Counted from the stretch's first letter, positions 8,904 to 18,362 are shown. The stretch is 32,437 nt of DNA from Pseudomonadota bacterium (GCA_030641485.1 DAOWHJ010000016.1:1-32437); one strand, 5' to 3'. Numbers and translations: made by a program. Notes: generated by a model from the sequence alone, not told the origin.

Positions 8904-9902
8904 CTAACGCATGGCAAATAGGGCATAGAGGCTAAAAAAATAGACGCCAACGACTAAAAGGGAGTCGACGGGCCAGCGGCCGGCGAGTTTTCTTTGTGAA
9001 CCGTAAATTCCTGAGAAGAGATAGAGGCCGCTCATTAAGAGACCAATAGCTGCGATCAGACTCTGGCTTTTCGAGGCCACGGCAAAAATTGATGAGCGGA
9101 AAAAAACTAAGTCGGCTAAGGCCAAAATTGCTACATTAAACAGGTTGCTACCGAAAATATTCCCGGCCGCCATCGCAAAACTGCCGATTTTGACGGCGCT
9201 GAAGGTGACGACAATCTCGGGTAGTGAGGTTGCAATTGCGAGCAGACTGTTACCGACAAAGGTAGTGCCCCAGTCGGTAATCTCGGCGATATGTTCAGCG
9301 CAGGTGGCCAAGGCTATGGATGCAGCGACAATCACCCCGGCGTTGATCAAGAGAGCCCGTTTCAGGGTTTGCGGGACAACTTGGTGGCTCGGGGATTTGC
9401 CTGAATTGGTGCTGCAATCGACTTCTTGAGTGGTTTGAAATTTGTGGAGTTTCTGGAGGCCGATTATGTAGGCTATAGCAATAAAAATCGAGAAAAGGTC
9501 AAGGTGAAAAATGTGCCAGAAACCCTGGCTCGCAAGCCCCATTACTGCGAGGCTGATGATTATCAGTGAGAGGTAGGCGGTGAGTTGGTTTTCGCTGTTG
9601 AGGCGGTGCCGCTCCTGTTGGGCTCGCCGGGTAATGACCAAGTCGAGCAGGGCCAGAATTGCCAGGTTCGCGGCGTTGCTGCCGAATATATTGCCTAAAG
9701 CTAAGTTCGGAGCATTAACGAAGAGGGTTGCGCTGAGGGTGCTGACCAGCTCCGGTAGTGAAGTGACAAAACCTAAAAGGATAACCCCAATAAACCCCCG
9801 ACTCATCCCGGTTACCTCGGCCAATTCATCTCCGGCTTTGGTCAATTTATGTCCTGAGATAAGAACTGCAAGTGCCGCTAATAAGAAAATAATCCAGATC
9901 AT
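8904..9902 (-). CDS. Sodium/calcium antiporter (CaCA superfamily)
   Basis: This 332-residue integral membrane protein has about ten hydrophobic segments arranged as two homologous halves, the hallmark of the CaCA family. The first alpha repeat is GFVTSLPELVSTL (44-56) followed by LGNIFGSNAANLAIL. The second is AIATSLPEIVVTF (222-234) followed by AGNIFGSNLFNVAIL. These are the ion-binding motifs with the essential glutamates. A polar loop at about 152-182 links the halves. The protein exchanges cations across the inner membrane; whether calcium, sodium or potassium cannot be decided here. It lies just upstream of the AOR gene (20 bases) on the minus strand. No clear ribosome binding site precedes ATG 9902. 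Confidence 0.9.
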   Translation of the reverse strand: MIWIIFLLAALAVLISGHKLTKAGDELAEVTGMSRGFIGVILLGFVTSLPELVSTLSATLFVNAPNLALGNIFGSNAANLAILALLDLVITRRAQQERHRLNSENQLTAYLSLIIISLAVMGLASQGFWHIFHLDLFSIFIAIAYIIGLQKLHKFQTTQEVDCSTNSGKSPSHQVVPQTLKRALLINAGVIVAASIALATCAEHIAEITDWGTTFVGNSLLAIATSLPEIVVTFSAVKIGSFAMAAGNIFGSNLFNVAILALADLVFFRSSIFAVASKSQSLIAAIGLLMSGLYLFSGIYGSQRKLAGRWPVDSLLVVGVYFFSLYALFAMR

Positions 9903-9987
9903 AAGGGTTGTTTTAGCCTGTTCAGTGGGTGGTTGAAAATTGGGCGATTATATAATGCCCAGCCTTGAACCACCAGTTTGTAAGGTT

Positions 9988-10030
9988 AAAAAAAGCCCGG
10001 TAACTGCTTTGGGCAACTACCGGGCTTTTT
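9988..10030 (-). terminator. Rho-independent terminator after rpsA
   Basis: The arms AAAAAGCCCGGTA and TACCGGGCTTTTT pair perfectly around a 15-base loop and end in a U-tract on either strand. The hairpin is 50 bases past the rpsA stop codon and separates it from the exchanger gene. Confidence 0.9.
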
Positions 10031-10079
10031 AAGAAACAATTAAGCTTAGTTTTGAGGGTGCAACGTGGCGGCGGCGAAG

Positions 10080-12041
10080 TTATTCGCTGGCGCTCTCCTC
10101 TTCCTCACTAGCACTGTTCTCTTCACTGGCCACTGCTTCCGGGGCATCATCTTCCGGGGCATCATCGGCAACAGTTTCGGTGGCTGTGTCAGCAGCAACG
10201 CTTTCCTCAGCTTCCGTACTGTCTCCACTGTCATCTTTCTGACCGTCAGTCGCTTGTTGCAGTAGTTCACCAAAAGAGACCTTGCCCTTCTGGAAGCTAT
10301 CGGTGATGTACTCACCGCTCTCCATCTTCTCTTTCTCTTCAGTAAAGGCTTTGATGCTTAAGCCAATCTTACGGTCGTCATTGTTGATATTTAAGACCTT
10401 GGCAGTTACCTGGTCGCCAACCTTGAGGATGTCTTCGGTTTTCTTATCTTTGTCAGAGGTGATCTCCGAGATATGGACCAAACCTTCAACACCATCTTCA
10501 AGTTCAACAAATGCGCCAAAGTCGGTGATGTTGGTTACGGTTCCGGTTACCTGGTCGTTAACCAGCAGTTTGCCGCTGATATTCTTCCAAGGGTCCTCGT
10601 TGAGTTGTTTGATGCCGAGAGAGAAACGTTGGTTAGCGGTATCAAGGTTCAAGACCACCGCTTGAATAGTTTCGCCCTTTTTGTAGATTTCGCCCGGATG
10701 TTTGAGGCGCTTACTCCAAGAGATGTCAGAGATATGGACCAAGCCATCAATATCATTTTCGATACCGACAAAGAGACCAAAATCGGTGATGTTTTTGATC
10801 TCACCCTCAATTTTGGTGCCAACCGGGTACTTGTCAATCAAGTTATCCCAAGGATTGGGCTCTACCTGTTTCATGCCGAGAGAGATGCGGCGTTTTTCCG
10901 GGTCGATACTTAAGACCACAGCATCAATGCTGTCGCCAACATTGACAATCTGGGTCGGATGTTTGATCTTCTTGGTCCAAGACATTTCAGAAACGTGAAC
11001 CAGGCTCTCGATTCCCTCTTCAATTTCAACAAAGGCACCGTAATCTTTTATGCTGATGACTTTACCCGCGACCTTGGTACCTACCGGATAATTGGTATCG
11101 GCATTAGTCCAAGGATCCTCTTTCAGTTGTTTAATGCCCAGAGAAACCCTTTGGCGTTCAGCATCGTACTTGATGATTTTTACATCAATGGTTTCGCCAA
11201 CATTAATGCGCTCGCTTGGGTGGTTGACTCGACCCCAAGAAATGTCAGTAATATGGAGAAGTCCGTCCAGTCCACCAAGGTCGATGAAGGCACCATAATC
11301 GGTGATATTTTTAACAACGCCCTCGATTGTTGCACCTTCCTGAAGCTTATCGAGAAGCTGATCTTTCATCTTCTCACGGACCTCTTCGAGAACTACTCGG
11401 CGCGAGATAACAACATTGTTGCGTTTCTGGTTATGTTTAAGAATCCGGAATTCATAGCGCTCGCCAATGAGTTTGTCGAGGTTGCGAACCGGTTTAAGGT
11501 CAATCTGGGAGCCCGGCAGAAATGCGGCAACTCCGATATCGACCGAGAGACCACCCTTAACCTTGCTTGTGACCACCCCTTCGATAGTTTCGTCTTCATC
11601 GGCAATCCTTTTAATCTCTTCCCAAACCTTCATTCTTTCGGCTTTGGTGCGAGAGAGCTGGATGTTGCCGTGATCATCCTCGTAGCGTTCGAGGAATACA
11701 TCAACTACATCACCTTCGGCAATAGTGCACTCGCCATTGGCATCACGGAACTGATTGAGTGGGATATGTCCTTCTGATTTATAGCCGATATCAACAACTA
11801 CGTCGTTGTCACTAACTAAAACCACGGTTCCGCTAACCAGGCTACCGACCTTGATCTCTTTGCCTTGTACGCTCTCTTCGAACATGGCGGCAAAGTCATC
11901 ATCGCCGAAATCCTCTTCATTTTCATCGAAACCATCTGCGTCAGAATCGTCGTTCATCCGCTCAATACCTTCGCCCATTAACGCCGCCATTGACGGGTCT
12001 TCCTGTTCTGTGTTGTTGTTGGTGATGTTGTCTTCTGTCAT
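10080..12041 (-). CDS. rpsA: 30S ribosomal protein S1
   Basis: This 653-residue protein has six consecutive S1 RNA-binding domains between about residues 62 and 565. Repeated elements such as ITDYGAFIDLGGLDGLLHITDISW and IKDYGAFVEIEEGIESLVHVSEMSW are followed by DPW linkers. S1 binds mRNA on the small ribosomal subunit and helps translation start. It is longer than E. coli S1 (557 residues) because of an acidic N-terminal extension of about 55 residues and an acidic, Ala/Ser/Glu-rich tail of about 80 residues. The only Shine-Dalgarno-like sequence is a GGGGG run about 16 bases before the ATG, which is too far. E. coli rpsA also lacks a strong site and is autoregulated, so the same may hold here. 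A perfect terminator follows. Confidence 0.95.
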   Translation of the reverse strand: MTEDNITNNNTEQEDPSMAALMGEGIERMNDDSDADGFDENEEDFGDDDFAAMFEESVQGKEIKVGSLVSGTVVLVSDNDVVVDIGYKSEGHIPLNQFRDANGECTIAEGDVVDVFLERYEDDHGNIQLSRTKAERMKVWEEIKRIADEDETIEGVVTSKVKGGLSVDIGVAAFLPGSQIDLKPVRNLDKLIGERYEFRILKHNQKRNNVVISRRVVLEEVREKMKDQLLDKLQEGATIEGVVKNITDYGAFIDLGGLDGLLHITDISWGRVNHPSERINVGETIDVKIIKYDAERQRVSLGIKQLKEDPWTNADTNYPVGTKVAGKVISIKDYGAFVEIEEGIESLVHVSEMSWTKKIKHPTQIVNVGDSIDAVVLSIDPEKRRISLGMKQVEPNPWDNLIDKYPVGTKIEGEIKNITDFGLFVGIENDIDGLVHISDISWSKRLKHPGEIYKKGETIQAVVLNLDTANQRFSLGIKQLNEDPWKNISGKLLVNDQVTGTVTNITDFGAFVELEDGVEGLVHISEITSDKDKKTEDILKVGDQVTAKVLNINNDDRKIGLSIKAFTEEKEKMESGEYITDSFQKGKVSFGELLQQATDGQKDDSGDSTEAEESVAADTATETVADDAPEDDAPEAVASEENSASEEEESASE

Positions 12042-12264
12042 TGCTTTAAAATTTAACCCCCTGTTAAAGGTTGTCGGTCAAAATTGGCGCATATTTTCAA
12101 GTGCGCCTGACCATAACGATGAGTTGGGAGCCGGGGAATGCGGCATTTCCTCAACCCAAGTCTTTTGTGCATTATTGCACTATAACCTGCAAACTCTGCA
12201 AGTTCATATACGAGTCGCGCCATGTACCATAGGTCTTGGGTAATTGCAATTAAAATTCTTGTCG

Positions 12265-12294
12265 TTGACTTTTATTGACTAAAGTGCGTATAGA
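12265..12294 (+). promoter_or_regulatory. Candidate sigma-70 promoter of the TPR lipoprotein gene
   Basis: TTGACT (12265-12270) and TATAGA (12289-12294) are separated by 18 bases. This leaves a leader of about 145 bases before the ATG at 12446, which includes the palindrome at 12368-12387. Confidence 0.45.
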
Positions 12295-12367
12295 ATACAG
12301 GTTAGCTAGCACGATTATATAATTTTGCGCGTTGATTTTGTGATAACCTTGATGAATTCTTGTGAAA

Positions 12368-12387
12368 ATATCGAAATATTTCGATAT
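12368..12387. promoter_or_regulatory. Perfect 20-bp palindrome, candidate operator
   Basis: Each half is ATATCGAAAT on its own strand, giving an uninterrupted 20-base self-complementary site 58 bases before the TPR lipoprotein start. AT-rich palindromes of this size are typical of dimeric repressors such as the ArsR/SmtB class, but no regulator gene lies next to it. Confidence 0.5.
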
Positions 12388-12445
12388 ACCCCACTATTAA
12401 AGAAACATTCATCCATCTTATATTAAATGAAAAGGAGAGGGTTCT

Positions 12446-14650
12446 ATGCTTCGTCTGGCGAAACTATCTTTGGTTTTGGGCGCAATTGGATTGCTGTTGT
12501 CACTTTTTGCCTGTGGCGGCGGTCCGGAAGAGAAGCGGGATAAATTCTTCAAGAAGGGGACTGTTCTCTATGAGCAGGGGGATTATGTCAAAGCCGGCCT
12601 GGAGTTCAAAAATGCACTTCAGGTTGATCCGAAATTTGCTCAAGGCTACTACTATCTGGGAATGTGTTCATTTCAGCAGAAAGAGTTTAAAAAGGCTTAT
12701 GGAGCCTTTAATAAGGCTTTAGAGCTTGATCCCACTTTAGTTTTAGCGCAGGTGATGCACGGGCGCTTGCTGATGATGGGTGGTGAGAGTGAAAAAGCCC
12801 TGGCGGAAGCCGATAAAATATTGGCTGTAGATGCTCTAAATCAGGGTGCGAGCTTGTTGCGGGGGGCCAGCTTGGCGGCTTTGGGTCAGGAAGAAGAAGC
12901 TGTTTTAGTGTTGGAAAAACTGCTTGTTGATGGAAATAAAGAGGCTGACCTTTTTATCCTGTTGGCGAACCTGCGTCTCAACTCTAAGGATATTTCTGGA
13001 GCCCAGGGCTATCTTGAGCAGTTACTTGAAAATGATAGTGAGCATAGGGCCGGACGCCTGCTCCTCGCAGCGGTTCTGGAACGGCAGAAAAAGCTTGATG
13101 AGGCCGAAGTTCAGCTTAACTTGTTAATTTCACAACAGGAGCCTGACAAGCAAGCTGAAGCCAAACTTCTACTGGTCAAGTTTTATATTCGCAATGAGCG
13201 TTTCGCCGCCGCCGAGAAGGAGCTTGTGGCGATGGCTCAGGCTCAACCCGAGGAAGAGCGTTTTCGGGTACTTCTGATTCGTTTTTATGCGGAACAGAAA
13301 AATGAGGAAAAATCACTTGCGGTTTTGGAGCAAGGGCTTAAAGATCTGCCTGAATCCTTGGTCCTGACCGAGATGATGGCCAAGTATCTTATGAGTAAGG
13401 AGAAGGTTGACGACGCTAAAGTGCTGCTTGCTGGCTACTCTGAGCGGTTGAAGACCGGACCTCAGTTTTTGCGGGCCCAGTTATTGTTAGCGCAGATTGC
13501 GGTGCAGCAGCAGCAGTATGATGAGGCTTTAGTGTTGGTTGATGTTGTTCTGGCTGAAAATAACAGTGATTTGAGTGCTCGGATCTTGAAAGGTGATCTC
13601 CTCTTGCAGCGGAGTGATTTTGATGGTGCGATTGCGGAGTATCGGGCCACACTTAAGGACGTGCCGCAAAATGTGCCGGTTATGTTTAGTCTGGCCAAGG
13701 CTCATCTCGGCAACCAGGAGTCAAGTCTTGGCCGAGAACTGCTCCAGAAAGCTTTCGATCTTGATGCGCGTATCGCCCCAATGGCGATCCTGCTTTCCCG
13801 GGTCTATCAGCAGGAGGGCCGGTTTGCTAACGCTTTGGAGACGGCTGAAAAAGGTCTGCAGCAGAACCCGAATAACCCCGAATTATTAGAGCTGACGACC
13901 AGATTAATGGTGCGCCGTGGTCGTTCTGCCGATGCCCTTGAACTTGTGCGGCAATACCTGGCTAAATCTCCTGATGATTCGCGCCTTAACGTGTTGTTAG
14001 CCCAAATTCAGGTTTCGATGCGGGATTTTCCTCCGGCTCGTGAACGTTTGTTGAAAGAGCTCGCTGTTGATGCTGATAATCGGGCCGCACTTTTTACTCT
14101 GGTACGTTTGGAACTTCTCAAAGGTTCACCCCAGGAGGCTCTGGCTCGGGGGCGCGAGCTTCGCGACAAAGATCCTGAAAATCTGATTTATGCCCTGCTG
14201 TTGGCTAATCTCTACGAACAGACCGGTGGTTTTGCTGAGGCGGCTAAAATTTACGAGGAGGTCTTGGGCAAAAAGCCAAATTCATTGGTCGCGGCCAACA
14301 ATTTGGCTTACTACTATGCAGAACATCAACCAACGGCTGAGAATATCACCCGGGCTCAGGAACTTTTAGAGCCCTACCTTGAGAAGTTTAAGGATGAGCC
14401 GGTTTTAATGGATACCGCAGCTTGGGTCTACTATCGGGCCGGTGAAAATGAGAAGGCCCTAAGTCTGTTGAGTGGGGTGGCTGAGAAGATCAAAGAGGTT
14501 CCAGAGGCACTTTATCATCTGGGGATGATTAACAAAGCGGCCGGTAATCTGGATGCGGCAATTGGTTATCTTCAAGCATCCCTTGATGGCAATGAGTTTG
14601 CCGCCAAAAAGGCAGCTGTGGCTGCTCTTAAGGAGTTACAGTCTCAGTAG
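12446..14650 (+). CDS. Large TPR-repeat lipoprotein (PrsT-like)
   Basis: This 734-residue protein begins with a lipoprotein signal peptide: MLRLAK, a hydrophobic core, and lipobox L-F-A-C with Cys23. The mature protein is probably anchored in the outer membrane. The rest is almost entirely tetratricopeptide repeats, roughly twenty, for example AGLEFKNALQVDPKFAQGYYYLG and LVAANNLAYYYAEHQPTAENITRAQE. It resembles the TPR proteins seen with exopolysaccharide and PEP-CTERM/XrtA systems (PrsT) in general architecture, but no such genes are in the window, so the role as scaffold or secretion factor is inferred. AGGAGAGG lies about eight bases before the ATG. It is transcribed alone, ends at a strong terminator and diverges from rpsA. 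Confidence 0.8.
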   Translation: MLRLAKLSLVLGAIGLLLSLFACGGGPEEKRDKFFKKGTVLYEQGDYVKAGLEFKNALQVDPKFAQGYYYLGMCSFQQKEFKKAYGAFNKALELDPTLVLAQVMHGRLLMMGGESEKALAEADKILAVDALNQGASLLRGASLAALGQEEEAVLVLEKLLVDGNKEADLFILLANLRLNSKDISGAQGYLEQLLENDSEHRAGRLLLAAVLERQKKLDEAEVQLNLLISQQEPDKQAEAKLLLVKFYIRNERFAAAEKELVAMAQAQPEEERFRVLLIRFYAEQKNEEKSLAVLEQGLKDLPESLVLTEMMAKYLMSKEKVDDAKVLLAGYSERLKTGPQFLRAQLLLAQIAVQQQQYDEALVLVDVVLAENNSDLSARILKGDLLLQRSDFDGAIAEYRATLKDVPQNVPVMFSLAKAHLGNQESSLGRELLQKAFDLDARIAPMAILLSRVYQQEGRFANALETAEKGLQQNPNNPELLELTTRLMVRRGRSADALELVRQYLAKSPDDSRLNVLLAQIQVSMRDFPPARERLLKELAVDADNRAALFTLVRLELLKGSPQEALARGRELRDKDPENLIYALLLANLYEQTGGFAEAAKIYEEVLGKKPNSLVAANNLAYYYAEHQPTAENITRAQELLEPYLEKFKDEPVLMDTAAWVYYRAGENEKALSLLSGVAEKIKEVPEALYHLGMINKAAGNLDAAIGYLQASLDGNEFAAKKAAVAALKELQSQ

Positions 14651-14702
14651 CTTTTTACTTAGTCATCTCGTGACTCTTTACGAAGGCATCAAATATTTCA
14701 TC

Positions 14703-14755
14703 AAGCCACAGAGCCCGTCTGATTTGTGTACTATCGGTAGGCTCTGTGGCTTTTT
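14703..14755 (+). terminator. Rho-independent terminator after the TPR lipoprotein gene
   Basis: AGCCACAGAGCC (14704-14715) pairs perfectly with GGCTCTGTGGCT (14740-14751), followed by a T run. The loop is 24 bases, which is long. The U-tract exists only on the plus strand, so it serves the lipoprotein gene and not convergent pepN. Confidence 0.8.
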
Positions 14756-14809
14756 ATGTTCATCTCTTTCCTTTTTGTCCTCACCTGTCCACTGAAACTA
14801 CTTACGTTT

Positions 14810-17476
14810 TCACTCTGATTGCAGACTCCGGCCTATTATTTCTCCAAGGTCTTTCGAGATTTTTGAGTTTTTGCTTAACCTTTGCAGCTCTTTTCGCATC
14901 TCTAAGTTGTAAGGTGATGCGAAGCGTTGCCAGCGGCTTAGATGGTTGGCCAAACGGGCGGCAAGTTGGGGGTTGGTTTGATCCAGAGTGGTAATTTCAC
15001 GGCCGAGAAGCCGATAGCCGGAGCCATCGCTCTGGTGAAAAGCTGATTGGTTGGCCAGGGCAAAAGTTGTCAGTAGAGCTCGAACTCGGTTGGGGTTGGT
15101 GCGCATGAAAGTTGGGTGTTGAAGCAGCTTTTCGACTCGACTACAGGTGTCAGGGTGTTGGACCAGCGCCTGTAAAGCAAACCAGCGGTCCAGCAGCAGC
15201 GGGGTTGTTGCACTCTTGCGGTAGAAGTCGTTAAGCTCTGGCAGTTCTTCTAAAGGAGTCATCTCGAGCAGGCCGGAGAGCGCCGCGAGACGATTAGTTA
15301 GATTGTCGGTGGCTTTATATTGCTGTTGGCAAAGGCTAATGGCGGGGCCATCCGGGCCTAAGGCGGTCAGGTAATCCAAAGCGATATTTTGCAGTCGTCG
15401 CTGGGCCATGTCTTCGGGTCGCGGTCGATAAGGGCCTGAAATTTGCGATTTTAGGTAGAGATTTTCGAGCTCATTTCGCCACTCTTGTGCCAGAGCTGCT
15501 TTTAAGTTTTTTCGTGCTCTAAATATCTTTTGGGGGTCAATCTCTGCGAGTTGTTCGCCAATATAAATTTCCCCCGGCAGGGTCAGAAGCTCAGCCACAC
15601 CATCGGCGGCATCTGCTGGCCACGTTTTAGAGATGATAACGCCGAAGGTTTTGGAGAAGAGGGATTGTACTTTAGTTGGCGAGGCTTCGGGTTTGTCGAT
15701 GAGGTCGATAATTTCAATTAAGGCTAGTTTTTGGCCCGCTTCCCAGCGGCTGAAAGCGTCGTCATCGCCGACCGCGAGAGCAGCGAGATCATCTTTTTGG
15801 TAGTTACACTTTAATTTGACAGGTGCTGAGAACCCGCGCAGCAGGGAGAGGGTTGGTTGCTCGGTTATCCCCTGAAAACGAAAAATTTCAGTCCTTTTTT
15901 TGATCTCAAGAACGCGACTACCATCTAGAGTGGGGCCAGTTTTAGCGGTATTCTTCAGTTTTAAATCGAGTTTCCTGCCCTTTTTATCGAGTAGGGCAAT
16001 TGTCAAGGGCAGGTGCAGGGGGAGTTTTTGTTGCTTATCTGAAGTTGTTGGGTAACCTTGGCTGATGTTTAAGATAAACTCATTGGTTGCCGACTGCCAT
16101 TTCTGCTCAGCGACCAATTCAGGGGTGCCTGATTGATCGTACCAGCGCTTAAACTGTTCAAGGTCAAAATTATTGGCATCGCTCATTGCAGCAAGTAGGT
16201 CTTCAATGGTTACCGCTTCCCCGTCATGGCGGGTAAAATAGAGCTCCATCCCCTCTTTGAAACCTTTGCTCCCGAGCAAAACCCACAACATACGAATGAT
16301 TTCAGCACCCTTCTCGTAGATTGTAGTCGTGTAGAAGTTGTTGATTTCAACATATTCTTTAGGTTGGACCGGATGGGAGAGTGGCCCCGCATCTTCAGGG
16401 AATTGAAAATTTCGCAGGCGTCGGACATTGCGAATTCGGCCACCGCCTCCGGGATAGGCGTAGGCTCCATACTGCTGATCGCGAAAAACGGTTAAGCCCT
16501 CTTTCAGGCTTAATTGAAACCAGTCGCGACAGGTTATCCGGTTACCGGTCCAGTTGTGTAAATATTCGTGGGCGATGACCCCCTCGATCGCTTCGTAGTC
16601 ACTGTCACTGGCACTGTCGGGTTGAGCGAGAACATATTTTGAGTTGAAGATATTAAGTCCCTTGTTCTCCATCGCCCCGAAATTAAAGTCATCAACAGCA
16701 ACTATCTGGTAGAGGTTGAGATCATATTCACGGCCATACTCGACTTCGTCCCAACGCATCGCTTTTTTCAGGGCATTGATGGCGTGGCCACACTTTTTTT
16801 GGTTCTGCTCTTCAATGTGAAAATGGATCGCAATTTCGCGGCCGGAGGCGGTGGTGAAGCTATCTTTCAAGGTTACCAACTGGCCCGCAACCAAGGCAAA
16901 GAGGTAAGCCGGTTTTTTGAATGGGTCTTCCCAAACCGCAAAGTGACGGTTGTTAGAGAGCGAGCCCTGTTCAACCAGATTACCATTGCTTAATAGGGTC
17001 GGGAATCTGCTCTGATCAGCTTCAATCCGGGTTCTAAAGCTGGTCAGCACATCTGGTCGATCAAGAAAATAGGTGATGCAACTGAAGCCGTGGGGTTCGC
17101 ACTGGCTGCAAAATATTGCCCCTGAGGCATAAAGACCTTCGAGGCTGGTGTTTTTGCTCGGATCAATTCCGGTGACAATTTCCAAAACAAATTCTTGAGG
17201 CAGTCCATTGATGGTCAAAGACCCGGTCTTAACCTCATATTGGTCGGGGCTGAGAATCTTGTCGTCTAGGGTAACTTTAATGAGTTTCAATTGTCGCCCA
17301 TCAAGCCGCAACGGCGGTACTGAGGTTGCTTTTAGGGCGCGCCGTACTCGCATTTTATTGGTAACAATTGTTTGTTCCTTTTGGAGGTCAAAATTAAGTT
17401 CGACCGACTCAATTGAAAATAGCGGAGCTCGATAGTCTTTAAGATATATGGTTTTTGCAGCTGAATTGGTTGTCAT
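14810..17476 (-). CDS. pepN: Aminopeptidase N (M1 family zinc metallopeptidase)
   Basis: This 888-residue cytosolic protease removes N-terminal amino acids from peptides. It has the M1 exopeptidase motif GAMEN (267-271) and the zinc site HEYLH (303-307), with the third ligand Glu326 in LKEGLT, exactly the HExxH-18-E spacing. The C-terminal half is the helical domain of the bacterial PepN subfamily (typical length about 870-890). The region GSKGFKEGMELYFTRHDGEAVTIEDLLAAM is also characteristic. It is the last gene of the minus-strand run from yqeY, 85 bases after gloB. No strong ribosome binding site precedes ATG 17476. Confidence 0.95.
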   Translation of the reverse strand: MTTNSAAKTIYLKDYRAPLFSIESVELNFDLQKEQTIVTNKMRVRRALKATSVPPLRLDGRQLKLIKVTLDDKILSPDQYEVKTGSLTINGLPQEFVLEIVTGIDPSKNTSLEGLYASGAIFCSQCEPHGFSCITYFLDRPDVLTSFRTRIEADQSRFPTLLSNGNLVEQGSLSNNRHFAVWEDPFKKPAYLFALVAGQLVTLKDSFTTASGREIAIHFHIEEQNQKKCGHAINALKKAMRWDEVEYGREYDLNLYQIVAVDDFNFGAMENKGLNIFNSKYVLAQPDSASDSDYEAIEGVIAHEYLHNWTGNRITCRDWFQLSLKEGLTVFRDQQYGAYAYPGGGGRIRNVRRLRNFQFPEDAGPLSHPVQPKEYVEINNFYTTTIYEKGAEIIRMLWVLLGSKGFKEGMELYFTRHDGEAVTIEDLLAAMSDANNFDLEQFKRWYDQSGTPELVAEQKWQSATNEFILNISQGYPTTSDKQQKLPLHLPLTIALLDKKGRKLDLKLKNTAKTGPTLDGSRVLEIKKRTEIFRFQGITEQPTLSLLRGFSAPVKLKCNYQKDDLAALAVGDDDAFSRWEAGQKLALIEIIDLIDKPEASPTKVQSLFSKTFGVIISKTWPADAADGVAELLTLPGEIYIGEQLAEIDPQKIFRARKNLKAALAQEWRNELENLYLKSQISGPYRPRPEDMAQRRLQNIALDYLTALGPDGPAISLCQQQYKATDNLTNRLAALSGLLEMTPLEELPELNDFYRKSATTPLLLDRWFALQALVQHPDTCSRVEKLLQHPTFMRTNPNRVRALLTTFALANQSAFHQSDGSGYRLLGREITTLDQTNPQLAARLANHLSRWQRFASPYNLEMRKELQRLSKNSKISKDLGEIIGRSLQSE

Positions 17477-17561
17477 ATTTTATGCTAGTCCATTAAAATT
17501 GATGTTTACGGAAAACAGGGCAAGCCTGCTCTCTACTCTACCCGATTTACCGATTTACGTG

Positions 17562-18335
17562 CTAACGGGCAGGTGTTTCCCTGTAAAAGATCCAGTAAAG
17601 TGCAATTAATGTATCGAGTTCGTTGTCGGTTTTGAGTTGTTTTTGTAATGTTATATCGTCAAGTCTTAAAAACTGATTAGTCGCCAGTTCAATCGCTAAA
17701 AGGGAGGGAACTAACGTGGAACTTTGTGCTTGTGCCACTTTGGCCTGGTGGAAGCGTTCATTTAGCATGGTATTGCTAGGGTCAGCTTGGAAGGCGTGTT
17801 CCAGATTCTCAACTGTGTACTCATGGCCGCAATAGATTTGTGTTGTTTTCGGCAGGGTTTTAAGACGTTGCAGGTTTTTCAGCATCTCAGTTGCGGTACC
17901 CTCAAAAAATTTGCCGCAACCGGCATTAAAGAGGGTGTCGCCGGTGAAAAGGGACTCTTCAATCTGAAAGGCAACATGGCCCCGTGTATGGCAGGGGAGA
18001 TGCAGGACCTTGATTGAGGCTGTGCCAAAATCTATAAGATCACCTTCGCTGAGCTTAAGGTCGCAAGCATCCTTAAGGCGACCGGCATCGGCTTGATGGA
18101 TAGCAACTTTAGCCTGCGGATAGAGTTGCTTGAGCTCTTTTACGCCGCCGCTATGGTCATAGTGGTGATGGGTTAAGAGGATATGGGAGAGGGGCATATT
18201 TTTGGATTTAAGAGCATCGATTACGGGTCCGGCACTGCCGGGATCGATGATTGCAGCTTGATTATTTGAGTTGTCAATCAGTAGGAAGGTGTAATTATCT
18301 TGAAGGATCCTGAGGGGTTGGATTTCGATAGTCAT
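17562..18335 (-). CDS. gloB: Hydroxyacylglutathione hydrolase-like metallo-beta-lactamase protein (glyoxalase II)
   Basis: This 257-residue metallo-beta-lactamase-fold hydrolase has all residues of the glyoxalase II dinuclear metal site. These are H56, H58, D60 and H61 in THHHYDHSGG, H116 in PCHTRGH, D133 in FTGDTLF, and H171 in CGHEYTVENL. The family-specific segment GCGKFFEGTATEM and the C-terminal helical domain with NQFLR favour glyoxalase II, which hydrolyses S-lactoylglutathione, over a generic MBL protein. Whether this organism makes glutathione is unknown, so another thioester may be the substrate. AGGAG lies eleven bases before the ATG. The gene begins 27 bases after priA. Confidence 0.85.
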   Translation of the reverse strand: MTIEIQPLRILQDNYTFLLIDNSNNQAAIIDPGSAGPVIDALKSKNMPLSHILLTHHHYDHSGGVKELKQLYPQAKVAIHQADAGRLKDACDLKLSEGDLIDFGTASIKVLHLPCHTRGHVAFQIEESLFTGDTLFNAGCGKFFEGTATEMLKNLQRLKTLPKTTQIYCGHEYTVENLEHAFQADPSNTMLNERFHQAKVAQAQSSTLVPSLLAIELATNQFLRLDDITLQKQLKTDNELDTLIALYWIFYRETPAR

Positions 18336-18362
18336 AATGTACTTAACTCCTGTTGCTGGTAT

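Larger units (their letters stand above)
12042..12445. other. Divergent intergenic region between rpsA and the TPR lipoprotein gene
   Basis: This 404-base gap holds regulatory sequence for both genes. On the rpsA side there is a hairpin or operator-like element, GTGCA-TTAT-TGCAC (12167-12180), inside a wider pair of ACCCAAG/CTTGGGT arms (about 12154-12241). On the other side are a candidate promoter and a perfect palindrome, listed separately. I see no coding potential or recognisable RNA gene. Confidence 0.5.

Noticed and set aside
10959-11777. A 272-codon plus-strand open frame opposite rpsA
   Set aside because: It is the antisense of the S1-domain repeats; its sequence has no family features and the rpsA frame is unmistakable.
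12153-12242. Small RNA gene between rpsA and the TPR lipoprotein gene
   Set aside because: The paired arms are short (7-8 bp) with a long unpaired interior, and no known RNA family motif (tRNA, SRP RNA, 6S) is visible; kept only as a possible leader structure.
12446-14650. Repeated sequence blocks suggestive of a DNA repeat array
   Set aside because: The repetition is at the protein level (TPR motifs) with divergent DNA, not a nucleotide repeat or CRISPR array.
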